Assembly: GCF_036090055.1 (NCBI RefSeq)
Contig: NZ_CP107970.1
Coordinates: forward strand, 2,544,501 to 2,608,500
DNA length: 64,000 bases
DNA from: Nocardioides sp. NBC_00368
GTDB lineage: Bacteria > Actinomycetota > Actinomycetes > Propionibacteriales > Nocardioidaceae
Direction of reading: 5' to 3'
Part shown: piece by piece, positions 25,243 through 33,203 of the stretch
How the letters are laid out: the number at the start of each line of letters is the position of its first letter
Position numbering within the stretch: the first letter of the stretch is position 1
Made by a program: the position numbers and the translations under genes
The notes under the pieces: generated by a model
Databases searched by the model: none
What the model was told of the DNA's origin: nothing
What the model saw: only the letters and a program-made list of their open reading frames with translations

Positions 25243-26309
25243 GCGCTCTTCGTGGTCGCGTCCTTGGGCAGGAAGACGAGGGACGGCAGCGCCTGCGCGG
25301 CCGCGAGGCGGTACATCCCCTCGGACTCCTTGGCCAGCCCCTTGGTGTTGCCCTCGGTCAGGGCGGCGTCGTCGTAGGCCACCGCGCCGACGTCGTCACC
25401 GCAGGTCACGACGTGCTCGGAGACCCAGGTCGCGGCCTTCTCGGCAGCATCGGTCTCACCGGCGCGGCCGAACGCCCACCCGGCCAGGCCGGTGGTGTTG
25501 GAGTTGGCGACGTTGCCGGTCGCCGCCTTGAACGAACCGTCCTCGGCCTGGGTCTCCTTCAGCCACTCGACGCCCGCCTCGACGGCCTTCTCGGCCTCGG
25601 GAGAGGCGACCGAGGACAGCGCGATCAGCGCGAACGCGGTGGCGTCGGCGTCCGGAGCCGCCTTCGGGTCACCGTCGCAGGTCTGGTCGGCGGCCGCGGG
25701 GTCAGCCGTGAAGGTGACCCGGAACCAGCCCTCCTCGCACTGCTGCCCGGCCAGGAACTCCGCGGCGGCCGTGGCCTCCTTGCTCTCCGCGTTGCTCAGC
25801 GCCCAGACCGCGTACGACTGCCCGATGGTGTTGGAGTAGTCGGCCGCCTCCTTGTTCTTGGGGTCGAGCTCGTCGGCGATGCGGCCGTTCTCGGCGACGG
25901 TGCCCTCGAGCTGCTTCAGCAGACCGGGGTCGGAGGCATCGATGTTCTGCTGGAGGACGAGCGCCTTCGCGGTGGCCCCGGCCGAGGTCACGGTGCCGAA
26001 CCCGGGCGAGGTGTAGGCCTTCTTGTTCGTCATCACGGCCGCGGCGATCGTGGCGATCTCCTCGTCGTAGCCACCGACCTCGGCCAGCGCGATCCCGATG
26101 TCGGCGCTGAGCCCGAAGTCGTCGGTGCCGTACTGCGCGTTGCGGGCCACACCCTTCGGCGCCTGGGCGACGAGCCAGTCGGCCACGGAGGTCGACACCT
26201 TCGCGTCGTAGGTGGGCTTCTCCCCCTCCTCGACGGCCTTCTCGCCGCAGCCGGCGAGCGAGGTGAGGGCGAGGGCGGCGGCGATGCCACCGAGGACGGT
26301 CTTCTTCAT
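25236..26309 (-). CDS. Lipoprotein with prenyltransferase-like alpha/alpha repeats (transcobalamin alpha-domain-like)
   Basis: A 357-residue lipoprotein: signal peptide with lipobox LAGC (Cys21), then a helical repeat domain. Repeats such as SADIGIALAEVGGYDEE, NTIGQSYAVWALSNAESKEATAAAEFLAGQQ and DADATAFALIALSS...EAGVEWLKETQAEDGSFKA match the squalene-cyclase/prenyltransferase barrel, the fold of the alpha domain of intrinsic factor and transcobalamin. First gene after a cobalamin riboswitch. ATG at 26309 has GGAAGGA before it, which may be masked by the helix at 26314-26338. Likely captures corrinoids with the next gene's product. Confidence 0.82.
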   Translation of the reverse strand: MKKTVLGGIAAALALTSLAGCGEKAVEEGEKPTYDAKVSTSVADWLVAQAPKGVARNAQYGTDDFGLSADIGIALAEVGGYDEEIATIAAAVMTNKKAYTSPGFGTVTSAGATAKALVLQQNIDASDPGLLKQLEGTVAENGRIADELDPKNKEAADYSNTIGQSYAVWALSNAESKEATAAAEFLAGQQCEEGWFRVTFTADPAAADQTCDGDPKAAPDADATAFALIALSSVASPEAEKAVEAGVEWLKETQAEDGSFKAATGNVANSNTTGLAGWAFGRAGETDAAEKAATWVSEHVVTCGDDVGAVAYDDAALTEGNTKGLAKESEGMYRLAAAQALPSLVFLPKDATTKSAC

Positions 26310-26313
26310 GGTT

Positions 26314-26338
26314 CCTTCCGCGCTGTTCGTCGGGAAGG
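26314..26338 (-). promoter_or_regulatory. Possible ribosome-site-masking helix of the riboswitch
   Basis: On the minus strand CCTTCC (26338-26333) can pair with GGAAGG (26319-26314), the ribosome site of the lipoprotein gene, with a 13-base loop. With vitamin bound upstream, this helix could block translation initiation. There is no T-tailed terminator between the aptamer and the gene, which also favours translational control. The pairing was found by eye. Confidence 0.45.
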
Positions 26339-26379
26339 CCAAGGGCCGACCCGCTGCTTTCCACGACAGCGTCAGGTCA

Positions 26380-26495
26380 GTACGCGTCCGTCGGCAGGTG
26401 CTCCGGCTCGCTCAGGACCCTCGATGTCCCGGGCCTACGGTTGCGGGTCAGCGCCGGGATTCGACCGGCTTCCCCCACCACGGCGTGTGTTGATT
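26380..26495 (-). promoter_or_regulatory. Cobalamin riboswitch aptamer
   Basis: Read on the minus strand, the segment contains GGGGGAAGCCGGTCGAATCC then CGGCGCTGACCCGCAACCGTAGG, which matches the conserved core of cobalamin aptamers (GGGAA..GGTG..A.TCC..GC.G..CCGCAACxGT). Further on, GAGCCGGAGCACCTGCC matches the conserved 3' element CAGGAUACCUGCC. It lies 70-185 bases before the lipoprotein gene and faces it. Borders are approximate. High adenosylcobalamin should lower expression of the five-gene operon. Confidence 0.92.
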
Positions 26496-26577
26496 GAGGC
26501 TCTGCTTGATTCGGGGGTCATCTTATGCCGGGTCGGCCCTGCTTGCGGGATCGCCGTCGAGGAGTCACTCTGTCCCC

Positions 26578-27243
26578 ATGCGCCACAGGATTCTCGGCCT
26601 TGTCGCAACCTTGATCTCGGCCACCCTTCTCTCCCTCTGCCCGGCCACGACGGCAGTCGCGGCCCCGGCTCGGGCCTCGGTCACGTACGCCGATCTGGTT
26701 GCCATGTTCGGCGACAAGGTCGGGAACAAGAAGACCGTCGAGACCGGGCTGCCGACCCTCAACCGCGCCATGTCCGACGCCCGGATCACGACCCCCTACC
26801 GGCAGGCGGCCTACCTCACCACGCTCGCCAACGAGAGCTCCTTCCACCACGACGCCAAGGGCCCCCACGACAAGCGGAAGTACGCCGGCCGCGGCTACAT
26901 CCAGCTGACCGGCGAGGCCAACTACACCGACGCCGGCGCCTACTTCGGGATCGACCTGCGTCGTCGCCCCGAGCTGGCCCGCTCGCTGGACCACAGCGCG
27001 CCGATCTCGCGGTGGTACTGGACCGTCGCCCGCGACATCAACCCGCTCGCCGACGCCCTCGAGATGGGCAAGGTCAACGCGGCGATCGGCTATCCCCCCA
27101 ACAAGGAGGAGGACGCCGAGCGCTGCCGCGACTTCAAGGCCGCGCTGAGGCACCTCAACGGGTCGGTGCCCAAGGGGATCAAGTGCGCCCGCCCGAAGCC
27201 GAAGAAGGCAGAGGACCAGGACCGCACCGCGGACGCGTCCTAG
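26578..27243 (+). CDS. Secreted GH19 chitinase-like (lysozyme-fold) protein
   Basis: A 221-residue exported protein with a signal peptide (MRHRILGLVATLISATLLSLCPATTAVAA) and a GH19/lysozyme-like domain. Seen: YLTTLANESSFHH with the catalytic-type Glu, GRGYIQLTGEANYTDAG, which is the GH19 signature, and YWTVARDINPLADALEMGKVNAAIG near the substrate cleft. It probably cleaves chitin or peptidoglycan outside the cell. ATG at 26578 was chosen because the signal peptide begins there; the open frame upstream crosses the riboswitch region. The C-terminus is Lys/Asp-rich. Confidence 0.85.
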   Translation: MRHRILGLVATLISATLLSLCPATTAVAAPARASVTYADLVAMFGDKVGNKKTVETGLPTLNRAMSDARITTPYRQAAYLTTLANESSFHHDAKGPHDKRKYAGRGYIQLTGEANYTDAGAYFGIDLRRRPELARSLDHSAPISRWYWTVARDINPLADALEMGKVNAAIGYPPNKEEDAERCRDFKAALRHLNGSVPKGIKCARPKPKKAEDQDRTADAS

Positions 27244-27253
27244 TAGGCGTACG

Positions 27254-28015
27254 TCACTTCTTGCTGTTGCGCTTGTCGCTGACCGCGATCGCCGAGGTGC
27301 CCTCGTCCTTGAGCTCGAAGAGGTCGATCGCCTTGATGAGCTTGGTCCAGGTGGCGTACCCGTAGTTGCGCGGGTCCTCGGAGGACTGGTTGCGGATGCG
27401 GGAGACGACCGTGCCGACCAGGGCCCAGCCGTCGTCGTCGGCGGCCGCGGCGATGGAGTTGCGCAGCAGCTGGATCAGCCGGGCGTTGCGCTTCAGCACC
27501 TGTCCCGTGGTCGCCGAGGAGGACGGCTTGCGGGCGGGCGTGGCACCGGCCTCGGAGTCGGCGTCGGTCTCCTCCTCGGAGCCGCCGAGCTTCTCGACCA
27601 CGGTGAACCGGGTGCAGGCGCTCTTGAACGGCGCCGGGGTCTTCTCCCGGCCGTAGCCGTAGACCGCGCGGCCCTTCTCGCGCAGGTAGTGCACCAGCGG
27701 GGTGAAATCGGAGTCGGAGGAGACCAGTGCAAACGCGTCCGGGATCGCCGCGTGCAGCAGCTCCACGGCGTCGATGGCGAGCGCCATGTCGGAGGCGTTC
27801 TTGTGGGCGGTCAGGTCGAACTGCTGCATCGGCCGGATGGCCGCATCGTGCAGCTCCTCGATCCAGCCCTTGAGCTCGGGCTTGGTCCAGTTCCCGTAGG
27901 CCCGCCGGATGGTCACCTCGCCGTACTCGGCCAGGTCGTTCAGGATCGCGTCGATCTTGGCCGCGGGGGCGTTGTCGGCGTCGATGAGCAGGGCGATGCG
28001 GAAGGGCTCGGTCAC
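27254..28015 (-). CDS. NYN-domain (PIN-like) nuclease with C-terminal OST-HTH/LOTUS domain
   Basis: A 253-residue protein. The N-terminal NYN domain shows RIALLIDADNAPAAKIDAIL, NASDMALAIDAVELLH and ALVSSDSDFTPLVHYLREKG, three acidic clusters expected to hold a metal for RNA cleavage. After an acidic linker, residues about 175-240 (RNARLIQLLRNSIAAAADDDGWALVGTVV) match a LOTUS/OST-HTH module thought to bind RNA. The start is GTG at 28015 (VTEPFRIALLID); an ATG nine codons upstream is possible. It follows gatB on the same strand, separated by a palindromic repeat cluster. Confidence 0.85.
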   Translation of the reverse strand: MTEPFRIALLIDADNAPAAKIDAILNDLAEYGEVTIRRAYGNWTKPELKGWIEELHDAAIRPMQQFDLTAHKNASDMALAIDAVELLHAAIPDAFALVSSDSDFTPLVHYLREKGRAVYGYGREKTPAPFKSACTRFTVVEKLGGSEEETDADSEAGATPARKPSSSATTGQVLKRNARLIQLLRNSIAAAADDDGWALVGTVVSRIRNQSSEDPRNYGYATWTKLIKAIDLFELKDEGTSAIAVSDKRNSKK

Positions 28016-28042
28016 GCCGGACAGTCTGCCAGTGCCACCCAC

Positions 28043-28140
28043 CGCCGAGTCGGCTCATCCTGACCAAAACCACCGCCGAGTCGGCGCGTCATGACGCGCC
28101 GACTCGGCGGATTCTGTTGTCAGGACGAGCCGACTCGGCG
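28043..28140. repeat. Nested palindromic repeat cluster downstream of gatB
   Basis: The centre, 28073-28110, is a perfect 38-bp palindrome (starts CCGCCGAGTCGGCGCGTCA). It is flanked by 28043-28063 and 28120-28140, which pair with each other with one mismatch and share the core CGCCGAGTCGGC. So the unit occurs four times, in alternating orientation. The cluster fills the gap between gatB and the NYN gene and may terminate the gatCAB transcript. The same core recurs at 51885-51959. Confidence 0.9.
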
Positions 28141-28145
28141 TGGGA

Positions 28146-29639
28146 TCAGGAGAGCTTCTCCAGGATCAGCTCGCGCACGCGCTTGGCGTCGGCCTTGCCG
28201 CCGGTCGCCTTCATGACGGCGCCGATGAGCGCACCGGCCGCGGCCTGGTTGCCGCCGCGGATCTTCTCCGCGACAGCAGGCTGGGCGTCGATCGCCTCAT
28301 CGACGGCCGCACCGAGCGCGCCGTCGTCGGAGACGACGGCGAGGCCGCGGGCGTCGATGATCTCGGAGACCGTGCCCTCACCTGCGAGCAGCCCCTCGAA
28401 CACCTGGCGAGCGAGCTTGTCGGTCAGCGAACCGCCGTCGACCAGCTTCTGCACCTCCGCGACCTGGGCCGGGGTGACCCCGACCTCGGCCAGCTCGACG
28501 CCGCGGTCGTTGGCGGCCCGGGAGAGCTCCGCCATCCACCACTTGCGCGCGGCCTGGGCGGAGGCGCCCTCGGCGACGGTCGCCTCGATCAGCGTCATCG
28601 CACCGGCGGCCCACACGTCACGCATCTCCAGGTCGGAGTAGCCCCACTCGGCCTGCAGCCGCGCCCGCTTCTCAGCCGGCGGCTCGGGCAGCGTGCCACG
28701 CAGCTCCTCGACCCATTCGCGGCTCGGCGCGACCGGGACGAGATCCGGCTCGGGGAAGTAGCGGTAGTCGTCGGCGTCGGACTTCGGCCGTCCGGCCGAG
28801 GTGGTGCCGGTGTCCTCGTGGAAGTGGCGGGTCTCCTGGAAGATCGCCTCCCCCGCGTCGAGGATCCCGGCGTGGCGCGACATCTCGAAACGTACGGCCC
28901 GCTCGACCGAGCGCAGCGAGTTCACGTTCTTCGTCTCCGTGCGGGTGCCCAGCTTGTCCGAACCCTTCGGGGACAGCGACAGGTTGACGTCGCAGCGCAT
29001 CGAGCCCTGGTCCATGCGTACGTCGGAGACGCCCAGCCCCAGCAGGATCTCGCGCAGCGCCGCGACGTAGGCCTTGGCCACCAGCGGCGCCTTGGCACCG
29101 GTGCCGAGGATCGGGCGGGTGACGATCTCGATCAGGGGGATGCCGGCGCGGTTGTAGTCGACCAGCGAGTAGTCGGCGCCGTGGATACGGCCGGTCGAGC
29201 CACCGATGTGGGTGGTCTTGCCGGTGTCCTCCTCCATGTGGGCGCGCTCGATCTCGACGCGGAAGGTCTCCCCCTCGACCTCGACGTCGAGGTAGCCGTC
29301 GTAGACGATCGGCTCGTCGTACTGCGAGGTCTGGAAGTTCTTCGGCATGTCCGGGTAGAAGTAGTTCTTCCGGGCGAACCGGCACCATTCCGCGATCGAG
29401 CCGTTGAGCGCGAGCCCGATCCGGATCGCGCTCTCCACCGCCTTGGCGTTCACGACCGGCATCGAGCCGGGCAGGCCGAGGCAGGTCGGGCACACCTGGG
29501 AGTTGGGCTCGCCGCCGAAGGTCGCCGGGCATCCGCAGAACATCTTGGTGTTGGTGTTGAGCTCGACGTGGACCTCCAGGCCCATCGCCGGGTCGTAGCG
29601 CTCCAGCACCTCGTCGAACGCGACAAGAGTCTCGCTCAT
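28146..29639 (-). CDS. gatB: Asp/Glu-tRNA(Asn/Gln) amidotransferase subunit B
   Basis: tRNA-binding kinase subunit of the GatCAB amidotransferase, which phosphorylates Glu-tRNA(Gln) or Asp-tRNA(Asn) before amidation. The 497-residue protein has the GatB core (GLEVHVELNTNTKMFCGCPATFG with zinc-site Cys residues, and PTCLGLPGSMPVVN) and a C-terminal YqeY-like tail domain (about 350-497) that contacts the tRNA. ATG at 29639 overlaps the gatA stop as ATGA. Last gene of the gatC-gatA-gatB operon. Needed where GlnRS or AsnRS is absent. Confidence 0.97.
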   Translation of the reverse strand: MSETLVAFDEVLERYDPAMGLEVHVELNTNTKMFCGCPATFGGEPNSQVCPTCLGLPGSMPVVNAKAVESAIRIGLALNGSIAEWCRFARKNYFYPDMPKNFQTSQYDEPIVYDGYLDVEVEGETFRVEIERAHMEEDTGKTTHIGGSTGRIHGADYSLVDYNRAGIPLIEIVTRPILGTGAKAPLVAKAYVAALREILLGLGVSDVRMDQGSMRCDVNLSLSPKGSDKLGTRTETKNVNSLRSVERAVRFEMSRHAGILDAGEAIFQETRHFHEDTGTTSAGRPKSDADDYRYFPEPDLVPVAPSREWVEELRGTLPEPPAEKRARLQAEWGYSDLEMRDVWAAGAMTLIEATVAEGASAQAARKWWMAELSRAANDRGVELAEVGVTPAQVAEVQKLVDGGSLTDKLARQVFEGLLAGEGTVSEIIDARGLAVVSDDGALGAAVDEAIDAQPAVAEKIRGGNQAAAGALIGAVMKATGGKADAKRVRELILEKLS

Positions 29640-31129
29640 CGGGCCACCTCCAGCTTGTCGATCGAGAGCACCGGACCGATGGCGGCCTCGAGGGCGGCAC
29701 CGACGCGGTAGAGACGGGCGTCCTCCAGGACCGGCGCCAGGAGCTGTACGCCGACGGGCAACCCGTCCGCGTCGGAGACCCCGGCCGGGATGGAGATGCC
29801 GGGCGTACCGGCCAGGTTGGCCGGAATGGTGGCCAGGTCCTGCATGTACATCGCGAGCGGGTCGTCGAGCTTCGCACCCAGCGGGAACGCCGTCGACGGG
29901 GACGTCGGCGAGACCAGCACGTCGACCTGCTCGAAGGCCTTCTTGAAGTCCTCGATGATCAGCGTGCGGATCTTCTGCGCCTGGCCGTAGTAGGCGTCGT
30001 AGTAGCCGCTGCTCAGCGCGTAGGTGCCCAGGATGATGCGGCGCTTGACCTCGTCGCCGAAGCCTGCGTCACGCGAGGCCTTCATCACGTCCTCGGCGCT
30101 CGGGTCGCCGTCGGGGGTGACCCGCAGGCCGTAGCGCATCGCGTCGAACTTGGCCAGGTTGGAGGAGCACTCCGCCGGCAGGATCAGGTAGTAGGCCGCC
30201 ATCGCGTGCTCGAAGCTCGGCGTGGAGACCTCGACGACGTCGGCGCCCAGCTTGGTGAGCAGGTCGACCGACTCGTTGAACTTGGCCATCACGTCGGGCG
30301 CCCAGCCCTCGCCGGCCAGCTCCTTGATGACGCCGACCTTGACGCCCTTCAGGTCGCCGGTCGCGCCCGCACGGGCGGCGTCGACGAGCCCGGTCACCGG
30401 GGTCGTGGTGGAGGTGGAGTCGAGCGGGTCGTGGCCGCCGATGAGCTCGTGCAGCAGGGCGCTGTCGAGGACCGTGCGGGTCACCGGACCGACCTGGTCC
30501 AGCGAGTTGGCCAGGGCGACCAGGCCGTAGCGGGAGACGGAGCCGTAGGTCGGCTTCACGCCGACCGTGCCGGTGACGGCACCCGGCTGACGGATCGAGC
30601 CACCGGTGTCGGTGCCGAGCGCGAGCGGCGCCTCGAAGGCGGCGACGGCGGCGGCCGAGCCACCACCGGAGCCGCCGGGGATCCGGTCGAGCTTCCACGG
30701 GTTCTTCGTCGGACCGTACGCCGAGTGCTCGGTCGAGGAGCCCATCGCGAACTCGTCCATGTTGGTCTTGCCCAGGATCGGCAGACCGGCCGCCTTGATC
30801 TTCTTGACCACGGTCGCGTCGTAGGGCGGGATCCAGCCCTCGAGGATCTTGGAGCCGCAGGTCGTCGGCAGGCCGGTGGTGGTCAGCACGTCCTTGACCG
30901 CGATCGGTACGCCGTCGAGAGCGTGCAGCGCGTCGCCGTTGGCCCGGCGCGCGTCGGAGGCGGCAGCCTGGGACAGCGCACCCTCGGCGTCGATGTGCAG
31001 GAAGGCGTGGACGTCGCCGTCGACCGCCGCGATGCGGTCGAGGTGGGCCTGGGTCAGCTCGACCGAGGTGGTCTCGCCGGCGGCGAGCGCGTCGATCAGC
31101 TCGGCGGCGGTCTTCTCGATGAGAGTCAC
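29636..31129 (-). CDS. gatA: Asp/Glu-tRNA(Asn/Gln) amidotransferase subunit A
   Basis: Amidase subunit that releases ammonia from glutamine for the GatB reaction. The 497-residue amidase-signature protein has the Ser-cisSer-Lys triad: Lys79 in GVPIAVKDV, Ser154 in PGGSGGGSAA and nucleophile Ser178 in GTDTGGSIRQPG. It overlaps gatC (ATGA at 31126-31129) and gatB (ATGA at 29636-29639), so the three subunits are made together. Confidence 0.97.
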   Translation of the reverse strand: MTLIEKTAAELIDALAAGETTSVELTQAHLDRIAAVDGDVHAFLHIDAEGALSQAAASDARRANGDALHALDGVPIAVKDVLTTTGLPTTCGSKILEGWIPPYDATVVKKIKAAGLPILGKTNMDEFAMGSSTEHSAYGPTKNPWKLDRIPGGSGGGSAAAVAAFEAPLALGTDTGGSIRQPGAVTGTVGVKPTYGSVSRYGLVALANSLDQVGPVTRTVLDSALLHELIGGHDPLDSTSTTTPVTGLVDAARAGATGDLKGVKVGVIKELAGEGWAPDVMAKFNESVDLLTKLGADVVEVSTPSFEHAMAAYYLILPAECSSNLAKFDAMRYGLRVTPDGDPSAEDVMKASRDAGFGDEVKRRIILGTYALSSGYYDAYYGQAQKIRTLIIEDFKKAFEQVDVLVSPTSPSTAFPLGAKLDDPLAMYMQDLATIPANLAGTPGISIPAGVSDADGLPVGVQLLAPVLEDARLYRVGAALEAAIGPVLSIDKLEVAR

Positions 31130-31425
31130 TGCTCGTCCCCCAGGATCCTCGGCACGGCGAAGCGCTGCTCCTCGACGCTCGGCGCACCGGAGAGCGCCTG
31201 CTCCGGCGTCAGACCGGGCACGACGACGTCCTCACGGAAGACGTTGGTCAGCGGAAGCGGGTGGGAGGTGGCAGGCACGTCGTCGCCGGCAAGCCCCTGG
31301 ATCGAGGCGACGGACTCGAGGATCACCTGCAGCTGCGGGGCAAGGTGATCGAGCTCGGCGTCGCTGAGGTCGATGCGGGCGAGGTCGGCCAGGTGCGCGA
31401 CCTCGTCGCGGGTGATTTCTGGCAT
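31126..31425 (-). CDS. gatC: Asp/Glu-tRNA(Asn/Gln) amidotransferase subunit C
   Basis: Small scaffold subunit that wraps the GatA-GatB interface. The 99-residue protein begins MPEITRDEVAHLADLARIDLSDAELDHLA, the canonical GatC start, and ends near SVEEQRFAVPRILGDEQ. ATG at 31425 was chosen by alignment to this conserved beginning; upstream in-frame starts add only unrelated residues. First gene of the gatCAB operon, divergent from the sigma-factor gene. Confidence 0.95.
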   Translation of the reverse strand: MPEITRDEVAHLADLARIDLSDAELDHLAPQLQVILESVASIQGLAGDDVPATSHPLPLTNVFREDVVVPGLTPEQALSGAPSVEEQRFAVPRILGDEQ

Positions 31426-31567
31426 GCCGCACATCCTAGGCGGCGGGAGCCCCAACTCTCACCTCGGTAAGGCCCACGCCGGACCGGAGCTCGACACACA
31501 TACAACCGATCGGTGGCCTCACCGCGTCCTCAACCCTGACAATCGGCTCGAGAGATCGGATGGATCG

Positions 31568-32077
31568 ATGGCGAGACCCCCAACCCAGGAGCAGTTCGAC
31601 GAGTTCGCCCAGGTCGCCTGGCCGCGGCTCTATCGTTCCGCCTACCTGCTCGTCGGGGACCATGCCAGTGCGGAGGACCTGGTCCAGACGGCGCTGGCGA
31701 AGACCTACGGCAACTGGGGCCGGGTACGCACGCTCGAGGCCGCCCCCGCCTATGCCCGGCAGGTCCTGTTCAACACCGCGATGAGCTGGTTCCGGAAGGC
31801 ATCGTGGAACCGCGAGCGGCCCACCGAGGTCCTTCCCGACCTGGCTCACGAGAACGATCCGACCACCCGCTCGGTGCTGCTCGACGCGGTCGCCGCGCTG
31901 CCTCCGCGCCAGCGCGCCGTCGTGGTCCTCCGCTTCTACGAGGATCTCGACGTACGCCGCACCGCAGACCTCCTCGGCTGCTCGGAGGGCACGGTGAAGA
32001 GCCAGACCTCCTTCGCGCTCGACAAGCTCCGCACCATCCTCGGCGACCCGACTCTCACCCTGGAGGCGACCCAGTGA
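31568..32077 (+). CDS. SigE-family ECF RNA polymerase sigma factor
   Basis: A 169-residue group 4 sigma factor. Region 2 is EFAQVAWPRLYRSAYLLVGDHASAEDLVQTALAKTY and region 4 is LPPRQRAVVVLRFYEDLDVRRTADLLGCSEGTVKSQTSFALDKLR. The pattern FxxFxxxxxPxLYRxAYLL-DxxxAEDLVQ is that of the actinobacterial SigE family (SigJ/M-like). The downstream membrane protein overlaps it by GTGA and is probably its regulator. ATG at 31568 follows a GAGAGATCGG stretch. A possible ECF-type promoter with AAC and CGTC elements at 31504-31528 could make it self-activating. Confidence 0.9.
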   Translation: MARPPTQEQFDEFAQVAWPRLYRSAYLLVGDHASAEDLVQTALAKTYGNWGRVRTLEAAPAYARQVLFNTAMSWFRKASWNRERPTEVLPDLAHENDPTTRSVLLDAVAALPPRQRAVVVLRFYEDLDVRRTADLLGCSEGTVKSQTSFALDKLRTILGDPTLTLEATQ

Positions 32078-33192
32078 CCGACAACGACCTGCGTACGCTG
32101 CTCCGCGACGCCGCCGACGAGGTCGCCGTGCCTCGTCTGGCCACCGACGAGCTCCACCTCCGCACCCGCGCCGTCCGCCGGCGCCGGCGCGCCCGCTGGG
32201 TCGCCGGTGCGGCGGCCCTGACGATGGCCGGCGCGCTCGGGACGTACGTCCTGGGCGGGGCGCTCGGCGACGACGGTCCCCACATCGCCGCGGCCGAGGG
32301 GAACCCCCGGGGCTGGGCGGTCGCGGAGGGCAACAGCGTCCACTTCGGCGACGGGAGCGTGGTGACGTACGGCGGCCGCGTGAACGACCTGCGCTACACC
32401 TCGGTCGGCCTGCTGGCCCGGAGCACGCAGTCGAACGCGCGTCTCTCGCTGATCACGACGGCCGGCGTCCAACCGCTCGACCTCGGTGACGTGAGCGACC
32501 GGCTGATCGGCACCGACCCCGACTCGCCCTACGTCTCCTGGACCGTCGACGACGGTGACGGCTGGCTGGTGCGCGTCGTCGACCTCGGCACCGGCGAGAA
32601 GGTCGCCGACGTCCCGATCTCCGGGAAGTACACCTGGGCCGGCTGGAAGACTCCGCCGGTCGCCGTCGACGGCGAGCACGCCTACGTCGCCCTCGACGAC
32701 CGCACCCTCGACGTCGCCTGGCGTTCCGGGCAGGTCTCCACCTCGAAGGGGCTTCCGGGCAGCTACACCACCGAGGTGATCGATGGCCGCGCGGTGACCC
32801 AGGATGCGACCGGGGAGACCCAGAGAGTGGTCGAGGTGGCCACGGGCCAGGTGCTCCTGACCACGCGCTCCACCGACTACCCCGACGACCTGATCAGGCT
32901 CAAGCTCTCGCCCGACAGCAACCACGCCCTTGCGGCTCCCTACGCGATGTGCGACGAGAACGACAACTGCCGCTATGACACGCCGACCGCGCCGATCCAC
33001 GACCTCGGCCAGGGCACCGAGACCGCCGTCGAGCTCGGCGACCACCTCGGCTGGACCCCAGAGGGGCAGCTGATCCGGGCGTCCGGGACGAAGGTGGAGA
33101 TATGCGATGAGGTCGGCCAGGAGTGCGCCGATACGCCGGTCACCTTGAACAAGCGCGCCGACACGATCAGCGGCACGATGAACCAGTCCTGA
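32074..33192 (+). CDS. Membrane protein coupled to the sigma factor (candidate anti-sigma or sensor)
   Basis: A 372-residue protein: an N-terminal cytoplasmic segment (VTDNDLRTLLRDAADEVAVPRLATDEL), a basic stretch RRRRRAR, one membrane helix (about 44-66, WVAGAAALTMAGALGTYVLGGAL) and a large outer part with repeated short strands (VVTYGG, DLGTGEKVADVPI, DDRTLDVAW) suggestive of a beta-propeller. No ZAS zinc motif (HxxxCxxC) is present in the N-terminus, so classical zinc anti-sigma function is not supported. The GTGA overlap with the sigma-factor gene shows co-translation; a regulatory role is inference. Confidence 0.7.
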   Translation: MTDNDLRTLLRDAADEVAVPRLATDELHLRTRAVRRRRRARWVAGAAALTMAGALGTYVLGGALGDDGPHIAAAEGNPRGWAVAEGNSVHFGDGSVVTYGGRVNDLRYTSVGLLARSTQSNARLSLITTAGVQPLDLGDVSDRLIGTDPDSPYVSWTVDDGDGWLVRVVDLGTGEKVADVPISGKYTWAGWKTPPVAVDGEHAYVALDDRTLDVAWRSGQVSTSKGLPGSYTTEVIDGRAVTQDATGETQRVVEVATGQVLLTTRSTDYPDDLIRLKLSPDSNHALAAPYAMCDENDNCRYDTPTAPIHDLGQGTETAVELGDHLGWTPEGQLIRASGTKVEICDEVGQECADTPVTLNKRADTISGTMNQS

Positions 33193-33203
33193 CCCTCGCG
33201 GGC

